Shown one piece after another: positions 50,129 to 62,100 of a DNA stretch of 64,000 nucleotides. The notes under the pieces were generated by a model. The model made no database searches, was not told the origin of the DNA, and saw only the letters and a list, made by a program, of their open reading frames with translations. The position numbers were made by a program, and so were the translations under genes. The stretch spans positions 6,556,342 to 6,620,341 of the forward strand of contig NC_049995.1 of the NCBI RefSeq assembly GCF_000003815.2, given 5' to 3'. The DNA is from Branchiostoma floridae (Eukaryota > Chordata > Leptocardii > Amphioxiformes > Branchiostomatidae). The number at the start of each line of letters is the position of its first letter. Position 1 is the first letter of the stretch.

Positions 50129-53100
50129 CTTCATAGTTCACAGAAAGGCATAGAGATAGAAACATCCCACATATGTAGGACAGACAAAGAGGAGGTTTCT
50201 GAAGACAAATTTAGAGTGTATACGTCAGGAATAACATTTTGAAGTTCACGTTTTGACTTTTACGTATCCGTATATATGTACCTACTTGTTGACAAACGTA
50301 ATGCTAAATGCTTGTGCCAAACAATAGCACATGCACTTATGGCTCCTTATCATATGAATCTTTACCCATTGCATTTAAATGTATAGCCCAGGAAAGGTAT
50401 AGCCCATCATAAAGTAAAAGATAAAGTACAACATGTATGAAGACATTAAGTGGTAGACAAGTGTTGGACACAACATCTACAAATACTTGTGAGCACTTTG
50501 ATAAAAAGTGAAAATCAACTTACCATCTGTCGCCTCAGAGGTGACTTCTGTAGTAGCCTCAGATGTTTCACTGGTTGTCGCCGGGAGAGTTGCAGTAGAT
50601 GATACTGTAGAAGCCCTTGTTGTAGGCCCAGAGGTTGTTGTAGGCCCAGCGGTTGTTGTAGACTCAGCGGTTGTTGTAGACCCAGCTGTTGTTGTAATCC
50701 CAGCTGTTGTTGTAGACCCAGCGGTTGTTGTAGGCCCAGCGGTTGTTGTAGACCCAGTGGTTATTGTAGGTCCAGTGGTTGTTGAAGGCCCAGCGGTTGT
50801 TGTAGGCCCAGCGGTTGTTGTAGGCTGAGTGGTTGCTGTAGGCCCAGCATGTGTTGTTGGCCCAGTGGTTGTTGTAGGCCCAGCAGGTGTTGTTGGCCCA
50901 GTGGTTGTTGTAGGCCCAGCTGTTGTTGCAGACCCAGCGGTTGTTGTAGGCCCAGCTGTTGTTGCAGACCCAGCGGTTGTTGTAGGTTCAGCGGTTGTTG
51001 TAGGCCCAGCGGTTGATGTAGGCCCAGCTGTTGTTGTAGGCTGAGTGGTTGCCGTAGGCCCAGCAGGTGTTGTTGGCCCAGTGGTTGTTGTAAGCCCAGT
51101 GGTTGTTGTAAGCCTAGCGGTTGTTGTAGGCCCAGCTGTTGTTGTAGGCTTAGTGGTTGTTGTTGGCCCAGCTGTTGTTGTTGGCCCAGCGGTTGTTGTA
51201 GGCCCATCGGGTGTTGTAGGCCCATCGGGTGTTGTAGGCTCAGCTGTTGTTGTAGGATCAGTGGTTGTTGTAGGCCCATTGGTTGTTGTATGTCCAGCGG
51301 TTGTTGTAGGCCCAGTGGTTGTCGCCGGGAATGTTGCAGTAGTTGGTACTGTAGAAGCCCTCGTTGTAGGCCCAAAGGTTGTTGTAGACCCAGCGGTCGT
51401 TGTAGGCTCAGCGGTTGTTATAGGCTCAGCGGTTGTTGTTGGCTCAGCTGTTGTTGTTGGCTCAGCTGTTGTGGCCAATGTTTCCAGTACCGTTCTATGG
51501 GTTGTAATCTGGGTTGTCGTTGATATTCTGCCGGTTGTTGTAAATGGCATTGTTACAGTTGGTGTTACTGTAGAAGTCATTCGTGAAGTAGCAGTTTCGG
51601 CTGTTGTACTTGGTTCAGTGGTAAACGTTGTAAATTCTCCAGTTGTTATTTCACTTGTTGCTGCAGAGAACACAACAGGACTAACAGTTGGATAGGTCGT
51701 CGTCGTTTGTTCGGTTTCAGTGGAGAGCTGGCCTGTAGTCAAGTCATTTGTTGTCGTAAAAGGTATTGTTGCAGCGGATGATACGGAGGACGTACTTGTT
51801 GTAGTACTATCGGTAGTGACTGTGGTTCTTGGCTGGGCTGTTTTAGTTGTTACCTGACCAGTTGTTTCTGCACTTATTGTTGCAGTGGATGCTTTGGGGG
51901 ACGCTTTTGTCGTAGACACATCTCTTGTCGTTTCTGGCTTTGTTGTTTCTGTTGTTACCTGACCAGATATTGTAGCACGTGTTGTTGTAAATGGCATTGT
52001 TTCAGTAGACGTGATGGTAGAAGCTCTTGTAGTAGGACCAACAGTTGTGCGTAATGTTTCTAGAACTGTTGTATGGGTTGTCTTTGGGCCAGTTGTTATT
52101 TTCCTTGTTGTTGTAGATGGTATTCTTGCTGTGGACGCTATTGTAGAGGTCCTTGTTGTAAAGCCAGTGGTTGGTACAGTCGTCCCTGGTTCTGTTGTTA
52201 CAGTAGAGAGATGGCCTGTTGTAATTCTAGTTGATATGTGTGGTAGTATTCTTGTTGTAGAAGCCACAGTGGAGGGCCTTGTTGTGTGACCAGTGGTTTT
52301 GATTGTTGTTTCAGTTGTAAATTGATCAGATGTCATTTTATCCGTTGTAGATGGCAGTGTTGCAGTGGATGCTATGGATGAAGCCATTGAGGTAGAACTA
52401 ACAGTGCTGGCTGTCGTTTCTGCTTGCGTTGTTTCAGTTGTGAACTGGCTGGATGTCATTTCACTTGTCATGGATAACATAGTTGAGGTAGACGCTATAG
52501 ATGAAGACCTTGTTGTTATACTAGTAGTGGTGGCTGTAGTTTCTGGTTGTGTTATTTCAGTTGTAAACTGACCGGACGTTTTTGCACTCGATGTTGTGAC
52601 TGGAATTGTCTCAGTACGTAACATGGTAGAAGTCTTTGTTGTAGGTCCAGGGGTTGTACCCAATGTTTCTAGTACGGTTTTATGAGTTGTCCGCGGACCA
52701 GTTGTTGGTTTCCTTGTTGTTTCAGTGGATGCTATTGTAGAGGTCCTTGTTGTAAGACTAGCAGTTGGTACAGTCGTTGCTGGTTTAGCTGTAACAGTTG
52801 AGAACTGGCCCATTGTAGCTTTACTTGTTGTTTCAGATGTTTTTCCTGAAGTAGCTGCTATTGTTGAGGTTGTTGTACGACTATCGGTTTTGACAGTTGT
52901 TTCAGTTGTTAACTTATCACTTGTCTTGGATGGCAGAGTTGAAGTGGACGCTGTAGAAGAAGCCATTGTTGTTAATGGTATTGATGAAGTAGATGTATAA
53001 ACTCCTGTTGTTGGACTAGTCGTTGGTACAGTCGTCTCTAGTGCTGTTGTAACAGTTGAGAACTGGTCTGTTTTAACTCTACTTGTTGCTGGAGATGTTA

Positions 53101-56100
53101 TTCTTCTTGTGGAAGCAATGGTTGATGCCCTAGTTGTACGACCGGTGGTTTTGACCGTTGTCTCACTTGTAATCTCGCCAGATGTCATGTCACTTGTCAT
53201 GGGTGTCATAGTTGAGGTAGACGCTATAGAAGAAACCCTTGTTGTTGGCTTAGCAGTGGTGCCTGTAGTTTCTGGTTGTGTTGTTTCAGTTGTGACCTGG
53301 CCGGACGTTTTTGCACTCGATGTCGTGACTGGAATTGTTTCAGTAGGTAACATGGTAGAGGTTTTTGTTGTAGTAATGCCGGTAGTTGTGTCTGATGTTT
53401 CTAGCACGGTTCTGTAAGTTGTATGCGGACCAGTTGTTTCTATTTTTGTTGTAAATGGCATTGTTGAAGTAGTACTAGTGGTTGGTACAGTAGTGTTTGG
53501 TGCTGTTGGTACAGTAGAGAACTGGTCTGTTGTAACTCTACTTGTTGCTGGAGATGTTATTCTTCTTGTGGAAGCAATGGTTGATGCCCTAGTTGTACGA
53601 CCGGTGGTTTTGACCGTTGTCTCAGTTGTAATCTGGCCAGATGTCATGTCACTTGTCATGGGTGTCATAGTTGAGGTAGACGCTATGGAAGAAACCCTTG
53701 TTGTTGGCTTAGCAGTGGTGCCTGTAGTTTCTGGTTGTGTTGTTTCAGTTGTGACCTGGCCGGACGTTTTTGCACTCGATGTTGTGACTGGAATTGTCTC
53801 AGTACGTAACATGGTAGAAGTCTTTGTTGTAGGTCCAGGGGTTGTACCTAATGTTTCTAATACGGTTTTATGAGTTGTCCGCGGACCAGTTGTTGGTTTC
53901 CTTGTTGTTTCAGTGGATGCTATTGTAGAAGTCCTTGTTGTAAGACTAGCAGTTGGTACAGTCATTGCTGGTTTTGCTGTAACAGTTGAGAACTGGCCCG
54001 TTGTAGTTGTTTCAGATGGTGGTCCTGAAGTAGATGATATTGTTGAGGCCGTTGTACTACCAGCAGTTTTGACTGTTGTTTCAGTTGTAAACTGATCAGA
54101 TGTCATTTCACTTGTCGTTGATGGCAGAGTTGAGGTGAACAATATAGACGAAGTTCCTGTTGTAAATGGTATTGTTGCAGTAGATGCTATTGAAGAGGTC
54201 CTTGTTGTGGGACTAGTGGTTGGTACAGCCGTCTCTGGTGCTGTTGTCACAGTAGAGAACTGGTCTGTTGTAACGTCACTTGTTGCTGGGGATGATATGC
54301 TTGTTGTTGAAGCTATGTTTGATGCCCTAGTTGTGTGACCAGCGGTTTTGACCGTTGTCTCAGTTGTAATCTGGTCAGATGTCATGTCACTTGTCATGGG
54401 TGTCATAGTTGAGGTAGACGCTATAGAAGAAGCCCCTGTTGTTGGCTTAGCAGTTATTGTTGTAGTTTCTGGCTTTGTTGTTTCAGTTGTGACCTGACCG
54501 GACGTTTTTGCACTTGATGCTGTGAATGGAATTGTTTCAGTAGGTAACATGGTAGATGTTTTTGTTGTAGTAATACCGATAGTCGTGTCTAATGTTTCCA
54601 TGACGGTTTTATAAGTTGTACGTGGACCAGTTGTTTCCCTAGCTGTTGTAGATGGCATTGTTGTCGTAGGACTAGTGGTTAGTACAGTCGTCTCTAGTTT
54701 TGTTGTTACAGTTGAGTGCTGGTCTGTTGTAAACCCACTTGTAACTTGGGATGGTGTTGATGTAGAAGCTATGGTTGATACCCTAGTTGCACGACCAGTT
54801 GTTTTGGACGTTGTTGCAATTGTAGACAGCTCAGACGTTTGTACACTTGTTGTAAAAGGTGGTATTGTAGTAGAGGATATGGTAGAAGCTCGTGTTGTAC
54901 GGCCAGCGGTGGTGAATGTCGTTTCTGGTTTCGTTGTTACAGTTGTGACCTGGATAGTCGTTCCTTCGTTGGTGGTCTCGGGGAGTGTTGCAGTAGATGG
55001 TACTGATGCCATGGTCTCTGAAGTTGACATCTTAGAGGTGTGTTCTGTAGTTGCCGTTGAAGCCTTGGAGGTGGGTTCAGTAGTGGCGGTTGAAACATCA
55101 GAGGTGAGTTCAGTAGTGGCGGTTGAAGACTCAGAGGTGCGTTCTGTAGAGGCGGTTGAAGCCTCAGAGGTGGGTTCCGTAGTGGCCACTGACATCTCTT
55201 GGGTGGATTCCGTAGTGGCTAGAGCTGTCACAACAGTTGTAGCTATAGTTGTTGCTCGCTCAGTTTTTGTTGAAGTCGAAGTGGAAATGCCCACTGTGGA
55301 TGGTTGAGTTGGTCTTGCAGTGCTGACTCCTGTTGCAGATTTTGTTGCAAACTTTGTTGGCACTTTGGTTGTGATATCGGTTAGGGACACTGCCTCAGAC
55401 GAAGGTGACGTTTTGATCCCTGTTGTAGTAGAGTCGGTACTTGACATTGACAGTGTAGGTTTTGTTGTCATCTCTGTTGTAAGGTCTCCCTCGGAAGTGG
55501 TTGTTAAAAAGTTTGTTGTAACTGCATTCCCCAGGGTAGAGGATGTAGGTTTTGTTGTTGCCCTACGTCCTGTCGAGGTTAAAGTCTGCGCAGTCATTTG
55601 CGATGAAGTCAGCTGTTTCGTACTCGCTGACGTTTCTGGCAACGCAGTAGTATGCTCTTCTGTTGTCGTTTTCAACAACGTCGTACTGCGACGTGCCCTT
55701 GTGGTAGCTGTTGTTTGAGGTTGTGAGGTTCTTATCTCTGTTGTTGACAGTTTCGTTGTTGCATCTGTCATAAGTACTGTGTTAAGCGTTGTTAATGCTT
55801 CTGTTTTAGTCATCCTTTCACCTTCCGATGTCATTGGGGGTTTGGTGGTTGTAGGTTGCATTCCAGTCGTTTGTGTTGTTATATCCGTTGACGTTGTAAC
55901 CTGCGATGTTACAGTAGTAGAAATGTCTATGGTCGTAGATCTAGTATACCTTCCTGATGTAAATGCCTCAGTGCTTAACTGTGTTGCTGCTTGCGGCGTT
56001 GATTCTTCCGGCGTTGAAACTGTAGGTGTTTGAGTCAATACGTCCAGAGTAGTTAATGCGGTTGAACTATCCTTAGTTGAAGGATAGGTGCTAACGATTG

Positions 56101-59100
56101 TTGACGTGTCTTTTGATGTTGAACCCTGGTCAGTCATCTGCACCGTCGCCATTGAAGATGTTGTTCTACCAATTGAAGTTTGTTGCGTCGTAGCCGTCGG
56201 TTGAAGGATTGTTTTAACTGTCGTTAAAGGTGTCGACGTGGTTAGTTCTTCTGTTGATGCTGCCTCTTCGGTAGTAATTATCATAGTTGAAAGCGGTTCC
56301 GTCACTGACAATGTACTGGTAGACGATTCGACAGGTACTGTAGAACGACCTGTGAATTCTGTAGTGTTCATTGGCGCCTCAGAGGTGGTTTCTATAGTTG
56401 TCGTCGCCACTTGAGAAGTTGGTTCTCTAATGGTCGTTGGGGGCTCAGAAATGGGTTCTGTACCACCTCTTGTTGCCACAGTGGTATATTCTACAGTCGT
56501 CGTTGACGCTTCAGAAGTGGGTTTTATAGTAGACTGTGGCACCACAGAGACAACTTCTGTAGTTGCAGCTGAGTGGTCAGAAAACGGTTTTGTCAATGTA
56601 ATTGTTGAGGCCCCAGAGGTTCGTTCTATGGCGGTTGTTGAGGCCTCAGAGGTGGTCATTATAGCAGTTGTTGTTGCGTCAGTGGTAGGTTCTAGAGTGG
56701 TTGTTGAAGCCTCAGTTGTGGGTTTTATAGAGGTAGTTGACACCAAAAGGGTGGACTCTTTGGTGAAAGTTGACGTCTCAGAGGTAGGTTGTATAGTGGA
56801 TATTACCACACCAGGGGTGGGTTCTTCTGTAGTTGTTGAGGCCCCAAAGGTGGGTTCTATAGTGGTTGTTGAGGTCTCAGTGGTGGGATTTATTGTCGTC
56901 GTTGACGCCAAGGTAGAGGTAGTGGTGGACTCTGTGGTAAATGTTGACGTCTCAGATGTGGGTTTTAAAGTGACCATTGACGTGGTGGGATCTATAGTGG
57001 TTGGTATTGCCCCAGAGGTGGATTCTTTCGTGGTTGTTGAGGCCTCAGAGATTACATCTATAGTGGTTGTTGATGACTCAGATGTGAATTTTATAGTTGT
57101 TGCTGTTGATGCCCCAGAGGTGGGTTCTGTAGTGATCGGTGACTCCTCGGAGGTAGGTTCTATAGTGGAAATTAATTCCTCAGGGGTAGGTTCTACAGTG
57201 GTTGTTGATGCCTCAGAGGTGGGTTCTATAGTGGACACTAACACCTTAGGGGTGGGCTCTACTGTGGTTGTTGACGACTCAGAGGTGGGTTCTGTAGAGG
57301 CCATGGACGCTTCAGAGGTGGCTTCTATAGAGGTCGTTGACCTCATATGGGCGGACTCTGTGGTAAACGTTGACGTCTCAGATGTGGGTTTTAAAGTGCC
57401 CATTGACGCGGTGTGGTCTATAGTGGTCGTTGACGCCTTAGAGGTGTGTTCTATAGTGGTCGTTGACGCCATAAAGGTGTGTTCTATAGTGGTTGTTGAG
57501 GCCTCAGAGGTAGGTTCTATAATAGTTGTTGATACCCCAGAGGTGGGTTCTTCAGTGGTTGTTGACGCCAAAGTGGTGGAATCTGTGGTGAATGTTGACG
57601 TGTCAGAGGTCACTTCTATAGTAGCCATTGACGTCTCAGAGTCAGGGGTGTTTATTGTAGCGGTTGTTGATGCCTCAGAGGTAGGTTCTATGGTAGACAT
57701 TAAAACCCCAGGAGTGTGCTCTATAGTGGTTGTTAATATATTAGACGTGGACCCTATATTGGTTGTTGAGGCCCCAGAGGCAGGTTGTATAGTGGTTGTT
57801 GAGGCCTCAGAAGTGGGTCCTGTAGTGGCCATGGACGTTTCAGAGGTGGCTTCTATAGAGGTCGTTGACTCCTCGGAGGTTGGTTCTATAGTGGACACTA
57901 ACATCCCAGAGGAGGGTTCTATAGTGGTTGTTGAGGCCCCAGAGCTCGAGGTGGGTTCCATAGTGATCGTTGACTCCTCGGAGGTAGCTTCTATAGTGGA
58001 CATTGATGCCTCAGGGGTGGGTTCTACAGTGGTTGTAGAGGCTCCAGAGGAGGGTTCCATAGTGGTTGGTGAGGCCCCAGAAGTTTGCTCTATAGCGGTT
58101 GTTGATGCTTCAAAGGTGGATTCTACAGTGGTTGTTGACGACTCAGAGGTAGGTTGTACAGTGGATATTAATGCCCCAAGGGTGGGTTCTATAGTGGTTG
58201 TTGAGGCCTCAGAAGTGGGTTCTGTAGTGGTTGTTGATGCCAAAGGGGTAGACACTGTGGTGAACGTTGACGTCTCAGAGGTAGGTTGCATAGTGGACAT
58301 TACCACATCGGGGGTGGGTTCTGCTGTAGTTGTTGAGGCCTCAGAGGTCGGTTCTATAGTGGTTGTTGACGCCTCAGTGGTGCGTTCTATGGTGGTTGTT
58401 GAAGCCCCAGTGGTGAAAGTTGACGTCTCAGAGGTAGGTTGTATAGTGGACATTAACATCTCAGGGGTGGATTCTACTGTGGTTGTTGATGCTTCAGAGG
58501 TGGGTTGTATAGTGGTTGTTGATGCTTCAGAGGTGGGTTTTGTAGTGGTTGTTGAGGCCCCCGGGGTGGGTTCTACAGTTGTTGGTGAAGTTTGCTCTAA
58601 AGCGGTTGTTGATGCTTCAGAGGTGGGTTGTATAGTGGTTATTGAGGCTCCAGAGGTGCGTTCTACAGTGGTTTTTGACACCAAAGGGTTGGACTCTGTG
58701 ATGAAAGTTGACGTCTCTGAGGTGGGTTCTATAGTGGAAATTAACGCCACAGGGGTGGGTTCTTTAGTGGTTGTTGAGGCCAAAGGGGTCGACTCTTTGG
58801 TGAAAGTTGACGTCTGAAAGGTGGGTTCTACAGTGGTTGTTGACGTCTCAGATATGGTTTCTACAGCGGTTGTTGCCGACTCGGAGGTGGTTTCTACAGT
58901 GGTTGTTGACGACTCAGAGGTAGGTTGTAAAGTGGACACTAACGCCTCATGGGTGGGATCTATAGTGGTTGTTGGTGACTCAGAGGTGGGTTTTGTAGTG
59001 GTCATGGACGGCTGAGAGGTTGACATCGTTGGTTCTGCTGATGTAAGTTGGGTTGTCCTAGACAGGGCAGTTGATCCTGATGTCACTAGTATTTGGCCCG

Positions 59101-62100
59101 TGGTTACCTCGGTTGTCATGTCAACTGTTGATAGCGATTCTGTTACTACTGATGATGCTCTCGTCGAAAGCACAGTGGGTGCTATGGATGTCGTTGTTGT
59201 TTCCATCGTTGTTTCTAATGTCGCTTCATCTGTTGATGTTGGTGCCTCGCTAGTCATTATTATAGTTGACAATGGGTCTGTCGCTATAGACAAGGGCTCT
59301 GTAGTTTGCATTGCTTTTTCTGTCGAAGTTGACATTGTTGTTTCCATTGAAGCAGGCTGGGTCGTTGTTTTACCTGATATTGACGTTGCCGCTTCGGTAG
59401 TAATCATCATAGTTGAAAGCGTTTCTGTCACTACTGATAAAGTTCTAGTGGACAACTCAGTAGGTGTTGTAGATATCTCTTCGGAGGCAGTTTTCATTGT
59501 TGTATGACGAGTTCCTGTTGTTGCCCTAATTGTTGTGTCCAATGTCGTTCCATCTTCTGTTGATGGTGTCTCCTCACTAGTCATTATTATCGTTGACAAT
59601 GGGTCTGTCACTACAAACTGTGTAGAGAGGTTTTCTGTTGTTTGCATTGATTTTTCTGTCGAGGCTGAGATCGTAGGTACTGTAGACCTTTCTAGCTCTG
59701 TCGACGTTAAGGCAGTTGTTTTTATAGTTTTATAACTAGTTCCTGTTGTTGTTCTACCCGTTGTGTCCAACGTCGTTCCATCTTCTGTTGATGGTGTCTC
59801 CTCACTAGTCATTATTATCGTTGACAATGGGTCTGTCACTACAAACTGTGTAGAGAGGTTTTCTGTTGTTTGCATTGATTTTTCTGTCGAGGCTGAGATC
59901 GTAGGTTCTGTAGACCTTTCTAGCTCTGTCGACGATAGGGCAGTTGTTTTTATAGTTTTAAAGCTAGTTCCTGTTGTTGTTCTTGTTGTGTCCAATGTAG
60001 TTTCACCTTCTGTTGACGTTGCCGGGTCACTGGTCATTATTATCGTTGACAATGGGTCTGTCGCTACAAACTGTGTAGAGAAGTGTTCTGTTGTTTGCAT
60101 TGATTCTGTCGAGGCTGAGATCGTAGGTACTGTAGACCTCTCTAGCTCTGTCGACGTTAAGGCAGTTGTCTTCATCGTTGTAGAACTAGTTGTTGTTGTT
60201 GCTCCAACTCTTGTTTCTAAGGTCGTTTTACCACCTTCTGTTGACGTTGTCGCCTCACTAGTCATTATTATCGTTGACAATGGGTCTGTTGCTACAAACT
60301 GTGTAGAGAAGTGTTCTGTAGTTTGCATTGCTTTTTCTGTCGAAACTGAGATCGTAGGTACTGTAGACCTCTCTAGCTCTGTCGACGTTAAGGCAGTTGT
60401 TTTCATCGTAGTATAACTAGTTGCTGTTGTTGCTCCAACTGTTGTTTCTAAGGTCGTTTCATCTTCTGTGGACGTTGCCTCCTCGCTAGTCATTATTATT
60501 GTTGACAATGGCTCTGTCGTTATAGACACGTCTTCTGTAGTTTGCATTGCCATGTCTGTTGTGGTTATTGTTGTACTTTTGGTTGTTGTAGGTTTGGTTG
60601 TTGTTATTGTCGTTGAAGGGATCTTAGATTTCAAAGTAGTTCACTTCGGTGAGTNNNNNNNNNNNNNNNNNNNNNNNNNNNNNNNNNNNNNNNNNNNNNN
60701 NNNNNNNNNNNNNNNNNNNNNNNNNNNNNNNNNNNNNNNNNNNNNNNNNNNNNNNNNNNNNNNNNNNNNNNNNNNNNNNNNNNNNNNNNNNNNNNNNNNN
60801 NNNNNNNNNNNNNNNNNNNNNNNNNNNNNNNNNNNNNNNNNNNNNNNNNNNNNNNNNNNNNNNNNNNNNNNNNNNNNNNNNNNNNNNNNNNNNNNNNNNN
60901 NNNNNNNNNNNNNNNNNNNNNNNNNNNNNNNNNNNNNNNNNNNNNNNNNNNNNNNNNNNNNNNNNNNNNNNNNNNNNNNNNNNNNNNNNNNNNNNNNNNN
61001 NNNNNNNNNNNNNNNNNNNNNNNNNNNNNNNNNNNNNNNNNNNNNNGATTCCGGCGTTGTTGGCACTTTTGTTGCCGTGGGCGCCTCGCTTGTCATCATC
61101 ATAGTTGTCAATTGTTCCGTCACTACTGATAATGCTTCTGTAGTCTGCTTTGCTTTTTCTGTTGAGATTCTTGTTTCGGTCGTTGCAGGATGGGCTGTAG
61201 TTTTCGTCGTTGAAGGGGCCGTTGATTTCGGTAAAGAGGTGGTTGTTGAGTCCTCAGAGGTAGGTTCTATAGTAACTGTGGTTGTGGATAGCCCAGAGGT
61301 GAGTTGTATAGTGGTTGTTGAAGCCTTGGAGGTAGGTTCTATGGTGGTTGTTGAGGTCTCAGAGGTGGGTTGTATAGTGGTTGTTGGCACCTCAGCAGAG
61401 GTGGGTTCTACAGTGGTTGTTAGATCCTTAGAGGTATGTTCTATAGTGGTTGTTGGCGCCTCAGAGCTAGGTTGTATAGTGATTGTAGGTGCCTCAGATG
61501 TGGGTTCTATAATGGTTGCTCGGGTCGCAGAGGTGGGTTCTATAGTGGTTTCTGAGGCCTCAGAGGTAGGCTGTATAGCGGTTGTTGAAGTCACAGAAGT
61601 AGGTTGTACAGTGGTTGTTGGTGCCTCAGAGGTGGGTTCTAAATTGGTTGTTGAGACCTCAGAGGAGGCTTTTATAGTGACCATTGGCGTCTCAGTTAAT
61701 TCAGATGTAGTTTCAACTTTTGTCAGCTTTGTAGTCGTTGGCGCCTTATAGGTTGTTGTTTTTATAGTGCTTATTAGGTCCTCAGAGGTGGATTCTATAG
61801 TGGTTGTTGAGGCCTCGGAGGTGGGTTCTATAGTGGTCGTTGACACTTCATTGGTGGGTTTAAAATTGGTTGTTGACGACTCAGAGGTGGGTTCTATTAT
61901 AACTGTGGTTGTTGGCGCATCAGAGGTGGTTCCTATAGTGGTTGTTGGCGCGTCAGGAGTGGGTTCTATAGTGACCATTGGCTCAGTTAGCTCAGATGTC
62001 GTTTCAGCTTTTGTCAACTTTGTTGTCATATCTATTGTTGACTCTGGTTCAGTTACCAATGACAATGTTGTCGTAGACACCGCTGTAGGTAGGTCTCTTG

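Larger units (their letters stand above)
20269..51900 (-). repeat. Segmental tandem duplication (about 14 kb and 17.5 kb copies)
   Basis: Ordered matches link the two halves: A3/A2, B3/B2 5' halves, 28,980-29,700 with 44,490-45,170, satellites 30,250-30,960 with 45,710-46,620, (TA)n 30,683 with 46,311, 31,440-32,400 with 47,740-48,720, 32,640-33,500 with 48,930-49,540, and 33,720-34,300 with 49,730-51,860. The junction lies within exon B2. Confidence 0.9.

Noticed and set aside
60641..60643. In-frame stop in the gene 1 mucin exon
   Set aside because: It sits 12 bases from an N-run, and all frames there contain stops. More likely contig-end error or intron sequence than a true termination.
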